The notes under the pieces were generated by a model. It was given only the letters and a program-made list of their open reading frames with translations, ran no database searches and was not told the origin of the DNA. From an uncultured Lachnobacterium sp. (GTDB lineage: Bacteria; Bacillota; Clostridia; Lachnospirales; Lachnospiraceae), in assembly GCA_900552085.1 (NCBI GenBank), contig URYB01000092.1, positions 1-9,006 of the forward strand: DNA of 9,006 nucleotides. Reading direction: 5' to 3'. The translations under genes were made by a program, and so were the position numbers. Positions 1-6,242 of the stretch are shown here, in pieces. How positions within the stretch are numbered: position 1 is the first letter of the stretch; each line of letters opens with the position of its first letter.

Positions 1-904
1 GACCACAGATCATAAGCATAAAATCACCGGAGAAATACCGGGTGGCATCTGCGCTGAAATGTGTGATATTTGCAGAATCTGCAAGCTGGGCAAAGAAAAT
101 ATTCTGTCCGCCCTGTACCATCTGTCCGGCAACTTCCGCTGTGCCGCCCACTGCGGTCTGCCAGAATGGCATATAAAATACGTGATGCAGGCCAAACGGA
201 ATCAGCGCACGCTTGATCAGTCCGAAAATCAGGGTTCCCACATAGCCGGAGCCCGTCACAAGCCCCCCCAGCGCATAGATACCGTTCTGTACGGTAGGCC
301 AGATAAAATACATCAAAATGCCGACAAACATGTATACAATTGTGGAAATAATCGGTACAAACCGTGTGCCTCCAAAGAATGACAGTGCATTCGGAAGCTG
401 GATGCGGTAAAACTTATTGTGCAGCGCTGCCACGCCAAGTCCTACGATAATACCGCCAAACACACCCATCTGCAGTGACTGAATACCGCAGACGGAAGTA
501 ATCGTTCCTTCCAGTACGTCTTTTGCAATCGATCCGTCATCCAAAATCTTGCCGTTTAACGTCAGCATCGCATTGATTGCCGTATTCATAACAAAATATG
601 CGATCACCGCAGACAGTGCGGATACTTCCTTTTCCTTCTTTGCCATACCAATCGCAACACCGATGGCAAAGATGAGCGGCAGGTTGTCAAACACCGCACT
701 TCCGACCTTGCTCATGATTGTAAGCAGCGCATGCAGCAACGTTCCCTCTCCGAGAATTGCTGTGAGTCCGTACGTTTCAATTGTGGTAGCGTTCGTAAAC
801 GAACTTCCGATTCCAAGCAGCAGCCCGGCAACCGGAAGAATCGCGATTGGAAGCATGAAGCTTCTGCCGACGCGCTGCAGAACACCAAAAATTTTGTCTT
901 TCAT
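1..904 (-). CDS. PTS sugar transporter EIIC component, glucose/maltose family (3' end cut by window edge)
   Basis: This is the membrane permease domain of a phosphoenolpyruvate-dependent sugar phosphotransferase system, which imports a sugar while it is phosphorylated. The visible 301 residues begin MKDKIFGVLQRVGRSFMLPI, the usual start of the PtsG/MalX/NagE EIIC superfamily. Hydrophobic segments follow around residues 17-35, 68-88, 97-113, 145-162, 182-202 and 215-232. The family signature GLHH-(V)-(F)Y-MPFWQTAVGG is at about 238-254. SADATRY near 284-290 also fits the glucose/maltose branch. The start is supported by AAGGAG (913-918), 8 nt upstream of ATG. The frame is open to base 2, so the rest of EIIC and any fused EIIB/EIIA lie outside the window. 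The sugar cannot be assigned from this part; glucose, maltose and related sugars are all possible. Confidence 0.9.
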   Translation of the reverse strand, partial: MKDKIFGVLQRVGRSFMLPIAILPVAGLLLGIGSSFTNATTIETYGLTAILGEGTLLHALLTIMSKVGSAVFDNLPLIFAIGVAIGMAKKEKEVSALSAVIAYFVMNTAINAMLTLNGKILDDGSIAKDVLEGTITSVCGIQSLQMGVFGGIIVGLGVAALHNKFYRIQLPNALSFFGGTRFVPIISTIVYMFVGILMYFIWPTVQNGIYALGGLVTGSGYVGTLIFGLIKRALIPFGLHHVFYMPFWQTAVGGTAEVAGQMVQGGQNIFFAQLADSANITHFSADATRYFSGDFMLMICG

Positions 905-949
905 TTCCCGTACTCCTTTTCGATTTTGTCACTGCCACTATTTTGTACC

Positions 950-1005
950 AAAAAAGAGACACTCATACACATAAACGATTGTTATGTGTATAAATGCCTC
1001 TTTTT
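950..1005 (-). terminator. Long hairpin with U-tract between glycosylase gene and PTS gene: terminator or leader attenuator
   Basis: The two arms are 982-1005 and 951-974, with a 7-nt loop at 975-981. Read as minus-strand RNA they form 24 uninterrupted pairs, three of them G-U wobbles, ending in a run of six U. Read as plus-strand RNA the same three positions become A-C mismatches, so the structure is built for the minus transcript. It can end the phosphatase/glycosylase operon. A promoter-like pair (1045-1075) lies upstream of it, which would also place the hairpin in the leader of the PTS gene, where it could act as an attenuator. I found no recognisable BglG/GlcT-type antiterminator (RAT) sequence. 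Confidence 0.8.
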
Positions 1006-1044
1006 CTAATCATAAATGAAGGGACAAAATACCTTTCGATCCTT

Positions 1045-1075
1045 ATATTATTACATCAATCGGAAATCCTGTCCA
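1045..1075 (-). promoter_or_regulatory. Candidate promoter for the PTS gene
   Basis: On the minus strand TGGACA (1070-1075, 5 of 6 to TTGACA) is followed by TAATAT (1045-1050) at 19 bp, or by TAATAA (1048-1053) at 16 bp. The pair sits just after the glycosylase stop codon and about 140 bp upstream of the PTS start. Neither spacing is the ideal 17 bp, so the call is tentative. Confidence 0.4.
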
Positions 1076-1082
1076 TTACGGC

Positions 1083-1577
1083 CTATATGCCCTGGAGAAT
1101 TGCTCCCCAGGTCTCACACAGCCGCGCGAGCGACCATGCGGCATTGGCGGGACTTGTGGACGGAAGCACTGTCGCTTCGATTCCTGTGACCGAAAACTGG
1201 TACCTTTTATAAAGCTGTCCCGCCTTGTTTCCGTTTGCGTAAATCCGTGTTATGTTTGTTTTTTCCAGAATCATACGAAGATCTGTTGGTGCCACATTTT
1301 TAATACTGCTGTCGCTCGAGCCTTTGATGTCACAGCTTTGGATCACATCCCATATTGCAATATGATGGGCAAGCAGTATCGCTTTTTTCTCCTCAATTGT
1401 CTCCGGGACCGGCTCCTTTAAAAGTGTTGCCAGCACTTTCCAGAAACGGTTCTGTTTGTGTCCGTAGTAAAAATTGTTTTCCCTTGATTTGACGGACGGC
1501 AGGGTTCCTAATATGAGGATTTCGGAATCTTTGTTGTATACCGGTTCAAACGAATGGACAATGTGTTCATACTCCAT
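1083..1577 (-). CDS. DNA-deoxyinosine glycosylase (UDG superfamily, family-6 HDG type)
   Basis: This is a small base-excision repair enzyme predicted to remove deaminated bases, classically hypoxanthine (and in some members uracil), from DNA in the cytoplasm. At 164 residues it matches the usual family size. The first motif runs about residues 24-46: GTLPSVKS, then NNFYYGHKQNRFW. N43 is the likely equivalent of the catalytic Asn of characterised family members. The second motif is LPSTSPANA, near residues 138-146. The start is well set by AAAGGAG 6-7 nt upstream. Its start overlaps the upstream phosphatase stop by 11 nt, so the two are probably translationally coupled. Function is assigned from motifs; the exact substrate range is not visible. 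Confidence 0.85.
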   Translation of the reverse strand: MEYEHIVHSFEPVYNKDSEILILGTLPSVKSRENNFYYGHKQNRFWKVLATLLKEPVPETIEEKKAILLAHHIAIWDVIQSCDIKGSSDSSIKNVAPTDLRMILEKTNITRIYANGNKAGQLYKRYQFSVTGIEATVLPSTSPANAAWSLARLCETWGAILQGI

Positions 1578-2268
1578 GATTCTCTCCTTTTAAATACGAA
1601 ATCACTTCTAAAAGATCCGACAACACCACTTCCGCTTTTTCCTGCATCTCTGCATCTGCCGGCAGAAGATCCGGCACCATGATTGGATGCAAATGGCCTG
1701 CGTGTGCTGCACGGATTCCATTATAGGAGTCCTCAATGGCATACGCACGCTCCGGCTTCACCCCGAGCTCTTCACAGGCTTTTAAGAAAATATCCGGTGC
1801 CGGTTTGCTGCGCTCCACCATATCTCCACAGATCACTTTATCAAAAAAATCCAAAATTCCGGCATCCCTCAGCTGATTGGTTACCGTCTGTCTCCGTGTC
1901 GAAGATGCCAGTGCAATTTTCTTTCCTTCTTCTTTCAAAAATGTAAGCAGTTCCACAACGCCCGGCTTCATCGGAAGTCTGCCGCCATCGTATCTGCTGT
2001 GGTAGATGGCAGAGGACTCTTTTGCATAAGTATCATACGGGAAATCCGCTCCATAGGTTTCGAGCATAATCTCCTTCGTCCGTTTCATCGTCGTTCCCGT
2101 ACAGGAAAGCACCGCCCGTTCGATATCCGGAATATGATATTTTTCTGCGAGTTCTTTCCAGCACTGCATGACCGCACGCTCGGAATCAAAAATCACACCG
2201 TCCATATCAAACACAGCAGCATCGTAATCTATATTATTTTCTATACTATTTTCCATACTGTTTCGCAT
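1567..2268 (-). CDS. HAD-superfamily phosphatase, beta-phosphoglucomutase-like (subfamily IA)
   Basis: This is a cytoplasmic haloacid dehalogenase fold hydrolase of 233 residues, typical length. Motif I is FDMDGVIFDSE, with nucleophile D21 and acid/base D23. The helical C1 cap includes CTGTTMKRT (56-64). Motif II is ASS at 121-123, motif III is K155 in SKPAPDIF, and motif IV is EDSYNG (179-184), so every catalytic motif is present. The start is supported by GAAAGGA about 7 nt upstream; a second Met at residue 5 is possible. The family dephosphorylates small phosphate esters (sugar phosphates, nucleotides, phosphoglycolate) or acts as a phosphosugar mutase, and the substrate cannot be told from sequence. 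It is the first gene of the operon with the overlapping glycosylase gene. Confidence 0.88.
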   Translation of the reverse strand: MRNSMENSIENNIDYDAAVFDMDGVIFDSERAVMQCWKELAEKYHIPDIERAVLSCTGTTMKRTKEIMLETYGADFPYDTYAKESSAIYHSRYDGGRLPMKPGVVELLTFLKEEGKKIALASSTRRQTVTNQLRDAGILDFFDKVICGDMVERSKPAPDIFLKACEELGVKPERAYAIEDSYNGIRAAHAGHLHPIMVPDLLPADAEMQEKAEVVLSDLLEVISYLKGENHGV

Positions 2269-2300
2269 ACCAATTCCTTTCTGTCTCCCTTGATGATTTC

Positions 2301-2329
2301 ATTTTAGCATGACATAATCCCTCTAACAA
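2301..2329 (-). promoter_or_regulatory. Promoter of the phosphatase-glycosylase operon
   Basis: TTGTTA (2324-2329) and TAAAAT (2301-2306) are separated by exactly 17 bp on the minus strand, 33 bp before the phosphatase ATG. Just upstream, an imperfect GAAG/CTTC hairpin ending in TTT is a weak candidate terminator for the LysR gene. Confidence 0.6.
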
Positions 2330-2355
2330 TAGCAAAGAAGCAGTAGCCTCTTCCA

Positions 2356-3159
2356 TCAAAATACCATCGTGTGTTTCATAAGATAAAACGTCACATCCGC
2401 CTCCGGATCAGTTAGTGGTATATTGATCCGATACGGATGCCCCGTCATATTTAATTGTCCATAATCCGTTGTAAAACACGGAAGCGAAGAGGCATCCACC
2501 AGCTCGTCAAACACCTCTTCATCCGTCTGTACCAGAAACTTTGATGCAGGCATTTTCTCCCGGCACAGCGTATCCCAGAATCCAAGTTCCGAGCGCAGCA
2601 GGAAATTAAACCCATTGATGTCCGCAAAGGTCAGTGTTTTTTCACTTGCCAGTTTATGATCCCGAGGCACGCATACATACAAATGCTCCCGCATAAACAC
2701 CTCTGCTTTTTCCCCTTCCACCGGAAACGGCAGCACCGCAATGTCACAGGCATGCTGCTTCCATGCGGCCAGCACTTCCTCATTCTGACAGATGGTTGAC
2801 TGGATCGTCCGGTCCGGATACGTCGCATTTAACTTTCGGAGAAGTTCCCACACCGGAGCCGGTGCACAGGAACAGAGGACAATCGTCTTTCTTCTCTGAT
2901 CAAACGTACGCACCGCTTCCACCGTCTGTTCTGCATTCTGCAACAACTTTTCCCCGCACTCCACCGCCATCTTTCCAGTTTCATTCAATTCGATTTTGTT
3001 TTTTCCACGGTGAAATAATGCTACACCAAAACTTTCCTCCAGGTGCTGCATGGAACGGGTAATCGACGGAGTGGATACGTGAAATTGATCTGCCACTTTC
3101 GATAATGTTCCAAGTTCTGCAAATGCAACAAGCTGACGTAACTCATATAAATCCAGCAT
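2356..3159 (-). CDS. LysR-family transcriptional regulator
   Basis: The protein starts MLDLYELRQLVAFAELGTLS and has the standard winged helix-turn-helix in its first 60 residues. VADQFHVSTPSITRSMQHLEESFGVALFHR is the recognition region, followed by a linker helix and a two-lobed co-inducer binding domain. I chose the ATG at 3159 because AGGAGG lies 6 nt upstream. An in-frame ATG at 3186 would add nine residues and lacks such a site. At 267 residues it is at the short end for LysR proteins, though the frame is intact. It is divergent from the aldo/keto reductase gene at 3368. LysR proteins usually control the divergent neighbour and themselves, so that gene was probably its target. Since the target is now broken, the regulator may be an orphan or act elsewhere. 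Confidence 0.9.
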   Translation of the reverse strand: MLDLYELRQLVAFAELGTLSKVADQFHVSTPSITRSMQHLEESFGVALFHRGKNKIELNETGKMAVECGEKLLQNAEQTVEAVRTFDQRRKTIVLCSCAPAPVWELLRKLNATYPDRTIQSTICQNEEVLAAWKQHACDIAVLPFPVEGEKAEVFMREHLYVCVPRDHKLASEKTLTFADINGFNFLLRSELGFWDTLCREKMPASKFLVQTDEEVFDELVDASSLPCFTTDYGQLNMTGHPYRINIPLTDPEADVTFYLMKHTMVF

Positions 3160-3185
3160 TTCATACCTCCTATCTCTACTTTTCA

Positions 3186-3278
3186 TTTTTTGAAATGCAG
3201 TTTGCGATATCTATAGTGTACTTTCGGTGAAAACTGTTGTAAAGTCATAATCAGAAAGTAATTCTACATTTCAAAAAA
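3186..3278. repeat. Inverted repeat in the LysR/reductase intergenic region (candidate LysR operator)
   Basis: TTTTTTGAAATG at 3186-3197 is exactly inverted as CATTTCAAAAAA at 3267-3278. Related TTTCA/TGAAA pairs occur at 3181-3195 (TTCA-N5-TGAA, which fits the T-N11-A LysR box) and at 3335-3350 (TTTTCA-N4-TGAAAA). The arms flank the LysR promoter. Operator function is inferred from position and symmetry; the A/T-rich arms could match by chance. Confidence 0.4.
3215..3243 (-). promoter_or_regulatory. Promoter of the LysR gene
   Basis: TTTACA (3238-3243) and TACACT (3215-3220) are spaced by 17 bp on the minus strand, about 55 bp before the chosen LysR start. It lies between the arms of the inverted repeat, as expected for autoregulation. 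Confidence 0.5.
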
Positions 3279-3309
3279 AGAATGCAGATGTACCTTCGAA
3301 CAATAACAA

Positions 3310-3359
3310 TTGACACACAAACAATTACTTAAACTTTTCAAATATGAAAAACAAGGAGG
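3310..3359 (+). promoter_or_regulatory. Promoter region and ribosome binding site of the broken aldo/keto reductase gene
   Basis: A consensus -35 box TTGACA (3310-3315) points to the reductase gene, but no good -10 box follows at 16-18 bp. That would suit an activator-dependent promoter. A TTTTCA-N4-TGAAAA inverted repeat (3335-3350) precedes a strong ribosome binding site AAGGAGG (3353-3359), 8 nt before the ATG. Confidence 0.35.
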
Positions 3360-3367
3360 CTCAAAAC

Positions 3368-3867
3368 ATGGAATATGTTACCTTAAACAATGGAATCAAA
3401 ATGCCAAAACTCGGATACGGTGTTTACCAGACACCGCCGGAGGACACCAAGCGCTGCGTACTCGATGCCATTGAAATCGGCTACCGCAGCATCGACACTG
3501 CATAGGCGTATTACAACGAGGAAGGCGTAGGTGCCGCACTCGCTTCCTGCGGTCTGCCGCGTGAAGAATTTTTCCTGACAACCAAAGTATGGATCACCAA
3601 TGCCGGCTATGAAAAAGCAAAGGCATCCATTCAGGAATCCATGGAAAAACTGCCGCACAGACCGCTCTCCGCTTCCTGATGCAGAGCGATGTGGTTGTCA
3701 TTCCAAAGTCCGTCCACAAAGACCGGATGCAGCAGAACTTTGATATTTTTGATTTTACACTGACACCGAAAGATATGGCAGAGATCGAAGCGCTTGACAG
3801 CAAAGAAAGCCTGTTCTTCTCCCACTATGATCCGAAAACCGTAGAGTGGTTTATGTCGATCTTATAA
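3368..3867 (+). pseudogene. Aldo/keto reductase pseudogene (amber codon plus internal deletion)
   Basis: The 5' part encodes a normal aldo/keto reductase start (MEYVTLNNGIKMPKLGYGVY...). Family members are NADPH-dependent reductases of carbonyl compounds. The catalytic Asp (D43), Tyr (Y48) and Lys (K73 in TTKVW) are still legible. Codon 46, in the DTA-x-AYYNE motif, is TAG (3503-3505); a CAG-to-TAG change is the simplest origin. Reading continues to SMEKL near 3652, then jumps to the C-terminal AQTALRFLMQSDVVVIPKSV from 3655 in a different frame, running to TAA at 3865-3867. Roughly 140 residues (about 420 bp) of the barrel are missing, including the catalytic His. An intact homologue is about 280 residues. 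With a nonsense codon, a deletion and a frame change, it cannot make active enzyme. It is the only plus-strand gene here. Confidence 0.93.
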
Positions 3868-3895
3868 TCGATTCTACAATTGATGTAAAGAAAAA

Positions 3896-3927
3896 AGTTC
3901 CCATACTCACACTCGAGTATGGGAACT
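3896..3927 (-). terminator. Rho-independent terminator, probably bidirectional
   Basis: A perfect 13-bp stem (3896-3908 with 3915-3927) has a 6-nt loop. On the minus strand it is followed by six U and lies only 6 bp past the stop of the zinc-ribbon gene, so it ends that transcript. On the plus strand a weaker GATATTTT follows, so it may also have served the reductase gene. Confidence 0.9.
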
Positions 3928-3933
3928 GATATT

Positions 3934-4515
3934 TTACAGATTTCTGTTAATCAGATTATCAATAAATCCAATAGATACATCTTTCATCTTTAACGCATTT
4001 ACACCTAATACCAGGAATAAGCAGGTTCTGAAAATGTCAATCAGATTTGTGATCAGATCAATCACCTGAGCTACTTTATCGTAACTGAATCTTCCATCAA
4101 ACAGATATACCATAGAAGCAATCCATGAAAGAACATCTGGAATCAATCCAATTACTGCAACTGTAAATGAAAACAGTATCAAAATAGCAACTGCCTTAAT
4201 TGCCACACGCTTAAGCCATCCATCTTTCTCTGCAATCAAAGCATATCCTCCCAGCAGAAGTACCGGAACATATCCTCCAAATATTGCTGCAAAATAGATT
4301 GCTGCCGCAAATAATCCAACGGTAATACCGAACTTTGTCTTCGGCATCGGTGCTGCCTGCGGTGCGTATACCGCCTGCTGCTGTGCCATATTCGGATTTG
4401 GTGCCGCTGGTGCGCCAACCGGCTTGCCACATGCCACACAGAATTTTGTTCCTGCCGGCATCTTTGCTCCACAACTTGCGCAGAACACTTCTGTTTTGTT
4501 GTTTGTGTTGTCCAT
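3934..4515 (-). CDS. Zinc-ribbon membrane protein of unknown function
   Basis: The 193-residue protein has a short N-terminal zinc ribbon with CASC (C12, C15) and CVAC (C26, C29). A Pro/Ala/Gln-rich linker (about 33-58) leads to a hydrophobic C-terminal half with membrane segments around 62-93, 104-128 and 153-174. The charged turn AEKDGWLKR (95-103) between the first two segments is typical of a small uncharacterised Firmicutes membrane family. There is no signal peptide, so the zinc ribbon should face the cytoplasm. The start is set by AAGGAG 7 nt upstream. It has its own promoter and terminator, and lies directly downstream of the XRE-AbrB regulator gene, which may control it. Biochemical function is unknown. 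Confidence 0.8.
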   Translation of the reverse strand: MDNTNNKTEVFCASCGAKMPAGTKFCVACGKPVGAPAAPNPNMAQQQAVYAPQAAPMPKTKFGITVGLFAAAIYFAAIFGGYVPVLLLGGYALIAEKDGWLKRVAIKAVAILILFSFTVAVIGLIPDVLSWIASMVYLFDGRFSYDKVAQVIDLITNLIDIFRTCLFLVLGVNALKMKDVSIGFIDNLINRNL

Positions 4516-4550
4516 AATTTTTCTCCTTTTCGTTTTCTAAACATTCATTC

Positions 4551-4562
4551 TACACAAGTGTA
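4551..4562. promoter_or_regulatory. Perfect palindrome over the -10 box of the zinc-ribbon gene (candidate operator)
   Basis: TACACAAGTGTA is a perfect 12-bp inverted repeat (TACAC-N2-GTGTA). Half of it is the -10 hexamer of the promoter at 4557-4585. A protein bound here would block transcription. The XRE-AbrB regulator encoded immediately upstream is the obvious candidate, but that link is inferred from proximity. Confidence 0.45.
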
Positions 4563-4585
4563 TCATTTGTCTCCTGCCACGTCAA
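4557..4585 (-). promoter_or_regulatory. Promoter of the zinc-ribbon gene
   Basis: TTGACG (4580-4585) and TACACT (4557-4562) are spaced by exactly 17 bp on the minus strand, about 42 bp before the ATG at 4515. The -35 box contains the TGA stop codon of the upstream regulator gene. The zinc-ribbon gene can therefore be expressed separately from the upstream operon. Confidence 0.7.
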
Positions 4586-4995
4586 TTTCGGATTGCTTTT
4601 AACATATCGAGCAACCCCTGTTCCTTCATAATTGCAATCCCCTGTCCTTCATCACCGAGTACAAGCAAATTATCTCCCGGTTTGATGTCAAAGATTTTTC
4701 TTGCCTTGGCAGGAATCACAATCTGCCCCTTATCACCAACTTTTACCATTCCAAATACATGCTTTCCCTTCGGTGGCACCCCCAGCCCAAGTGATTTTTC
4801 TTTATCATAGCTGATCAGATCATCCACTGTAACACCGAACACATCCGCAAGCTTTTTGCATTTTTCAATATCCGGCAACGACTCTCCGATCTCATATTTG
4901 GATAAAGTCTGCCGGGATACATTAATCTGCTCTGCCAGCTCATCCTGCGACATGTGATGTAATTTTCGAAGTTCGATTAAATTATCTGCAAACAT
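4582..4995 (-). CDS. Two-domain regulator: XRE-type helix-turn-helix plus SpoVT/AbrB domain
   Basis: This 137-residue cytoplasmic protein is predicted to bind DNA with two different domains. Residues 1-63 are a Cro/CI-type helix-turn-helix: MSQDELAEQINVSRQTLSKYE around 15-35, then LPDIEKCKKLADVFGVTVDDL. Residues about 84-122 form an AbrB swapped-hairpin domain (GDKGQIVIPAKARKIFDIKPG), which normally dimerises. A Gly/Pro-rich linker joins them. I prefer ATG at 4995, where the family's usual start falls and GGGAGG lies 11 nt upstream. A GTG at 5019 would add eight residues but has no ribosome binding site. Either start overlaps the end of the acyltransferase gene (14 nt for the ATG), which implies co-transcription. 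Such fusions are known in Firmicutes; targets are unknown. Confidence 0.85.
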   Translation of the reverse strand: MFADNLIELRKLHHMSQDELAEQINVSRQTLSKYEIGESLPDIEKCKKLADVFGVTVDDLISYDKEKSLGLGVPPKGKHVFGMVKVGDKGQIVIPAKARKIFDIKPGDNLLVLGDEGQGIAIMKEQGLLDMLKAIRN

Positions 4996-6067
4996 CCTTC
5001 TTTTTTCCTCCCATTCCACAGATCAGCCACCGGAGCACCGGAATGCGGCTGATGATTGCATATGCCAGATACGCTCCTGCAAAACCGGCAACTGCTACAC
5101 ATAAGTATATCACAGGAACCGGAATATTTTTTGCATACATGGTCAGATAATACGATGCCATTGCAATAAACAAATAATGAAACAGATACAGGCCCCATGA
5201 TTTTTTGCCCATCCATTCCGTAAAAGCGTTGGAAAAATCTCCCCATTTTTTCATGACAGCCAGTACAGCAAGCACTGCAATCCATGCAAATACATTACAC
5301 AATGGTGTGTCCAAAACGGAATGTTCCGCATATGGCTTTCCCCAATAGATTACTGTAAACGCAACCGCAAGCGCCAAAGCACATACCAACAATAAAAGCC
5401 AGCATTTTTCCAGTCTCTCCATCACCTCATCATGCGAAAAAATAAAATATCCAAGGAAAAATCCCAATCCATAAATTCCAAAACGATATACCACAATCAT
5501 TGGGGTGTTCAAAATCTGTGCAGCTCCCCAGACAACCAGTGCAAGCAAAATTACAAATGGCACAGTAGCTTTGCCCCCCAGTATCCAAAGCTTGTCTCTT
5601 TCCACCTTTCGTACCCATACCAGAATCACAGAAAACACCCACAGCATCTGGATATACCACAGCGGACCAATACCACTGGCCGCCATGATCACGAACAGTA
5701 CCGGTTTCGGAACATTTGCCAAACTATCCAATGCCCCACTCAAAAGCATATTGTAATACCCCAGTATCCACCAGAATACCAACAACCCAAGCGTGGAGGT
5801 CACTAAAACCTTTCTTGTTCTGCTTTTCAAAAATTCTCCATGCGTCTGCCGTTCAAGCGCATATCGTGCACTCATTCCGGATACTACAAACAGCAGAAGC
5901 ATGAACCACGGATAGGCCAGATACTGATATGTATCCTGATACTGCACTCTGGAAAAAGGACCGATCACACCAAACGTTTCAATTCCGTTAAACATATAGA
6001 TTACATGATATAACACAACCAGAACTACCGTCATCCACCGAATATTATCCATGTATAACCTTCTCAT
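4982..6067 (-). CDS. Acyltransferase-3 family integral membrane protein
   Basis: The protein is 361 residues long and almost entirely hydrophobic, with about ten membrane segments. This is the usual size and plan of the acyltransferase-3 (OafA/NodX-like) family. Its members move acyl groups, often acetyl or succinyl, onto extracellular sugars, peptidoglycan, polysaccharides or antibiotics. The N-terminal family signature is visible: D7, R10-W11 in YMDNIRW, and H21 in VLYHV, the conserved catalytic-region His. I chose ATG at 6067, where AGGTGG lies 7 nt upstream; a Met at 6130 would add 21 hydrophilic residues without support. It is the first gene of a transcript that overlaps the XRE-AbrB gene. 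The acceptor cannot be predicted from sequence. Confidence 0.85.
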   Translation of the reverse strand: MRRLYMDNIRWMTVVLVVLYHVIYMFNGIETFGVIGPFSRVQYQDTYQYLAYPWFMLLLFVVSGMSARYALERQTHGEFLKSRTRKVLVTSTLGLLVFWWILGYYNMLLSGALDSLANVPKPVLFVIMAASGIGPLWYIQMLWVFSVILVWVRKVERDKLWILGGKATVPFVILLALVVWGAAQILNTPMIVVYRFGIYGLGFFLGYFIFSHDEVMERLEKCWLLLLVCALALAVAFTVIYWGKPYAEHSVLDTPLCNVFAWIAVLAVLAVMKKWGDFSNAFTEWMGKKSWGLYLFHYLFIAMASYYLTMYAKNIPVPVIYLCVAVAGFAGAYLAYAIISRIPVLRWLICGMGGKKKDVCR

Positions 6068-6100
6068 ATTTTTCCCACCTTTTCTCTTATTTTTAACATT

Positions 6101-6129
6101 ATTATAAAATGTGCAAAAAAAGAAATCCA
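6101..6129 (-). promoter_or_regulatory. Promoter of the acyltransferase / XRE-AbrB operon
   Basis: A consensus -10 box TATAAT (6101-6106, minus strand) is preceded at 17 bp by a weak -35, TGGATT (6124-6129). The -35 lies inside the hairpin that terminates the upstream hydrolase transcript. The -10 is 33 bp before the chosen start. Confidence 0.5.
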
Positions 6130-6161
6130 CCAGGTATTCTTAACAATACCTGATAGATTTC
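6115..6161 (-). terminator. Rho-independent terminator of the hydrolase gene
   Basis: Arms 6145-6161 and 6122-6138 pair over 17 bp around a 6-nt loop in minus-strand RNA. Two pairs are G-U wobbles that would be mismatches on the other strand. Seven U follow directly (6115-6121). A smaller 7-bp hairpin (6216-6222 with 6231-6237) just after the hydrolase stop has no U-tract. Confidence 0.85.
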
Positions 6162-6202
6162 GTTAAAAAAACGGGCATTTTTACATTCCGCATTTCCATA
6201 TC

Positions 6203-6219
6203 ACAATTTGATGTAAAGA
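6203..6219 (+). repeat. Short repeated sequence containing TTGATGTAA
   Basis: ACAATTTGATGTAAAGA here matches ACAATTGATGTAAAGA at 3876-3891 apart from one extra T. Both sit just downstream of minus-strand genes and next to hairpins. The core TTGATGTAA also occurs on the minus strand between genes at 1051-1059 and 8509-8517, and once inside the sirtuin gene at 7846-7854. No known site was recognised. Confidence 0.3.
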
Positions 6220-6242
6220 CAGGATCAGAACTGTCTTAAATA

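Noticed and set aside
549..974. Plus-strand open reading frame of 141 codons opposite the PTS gene
   Set aside because: It lies antisense to a well-supported membrane protein, has no ribosome binding site, and its sequence has no family character.
1006..1044. BglG/GlcT-type RAT antiterminator overlapping the hairpin
   Set aside because: The bases upstream of the hairpin do not show the GTTACTG...CAGGCA-type pattern of known RAT elements.
3497..3511. Meaningful recoding of the amber codon (for example pyrrolysine) in the aldo/keto reductase
   Set aside because: The codon replaces an ordinary Gln-type position, and the same gene also has a large frameshifting deletion, so it is simply dead.
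4996..5019. Upstream GTG start for the XRE-AbrB regulator
   Set aside because: No ribosome binding site precedes it, and the added eight residues are not typical of XRE proteins; the ATG at 4995 fits better.
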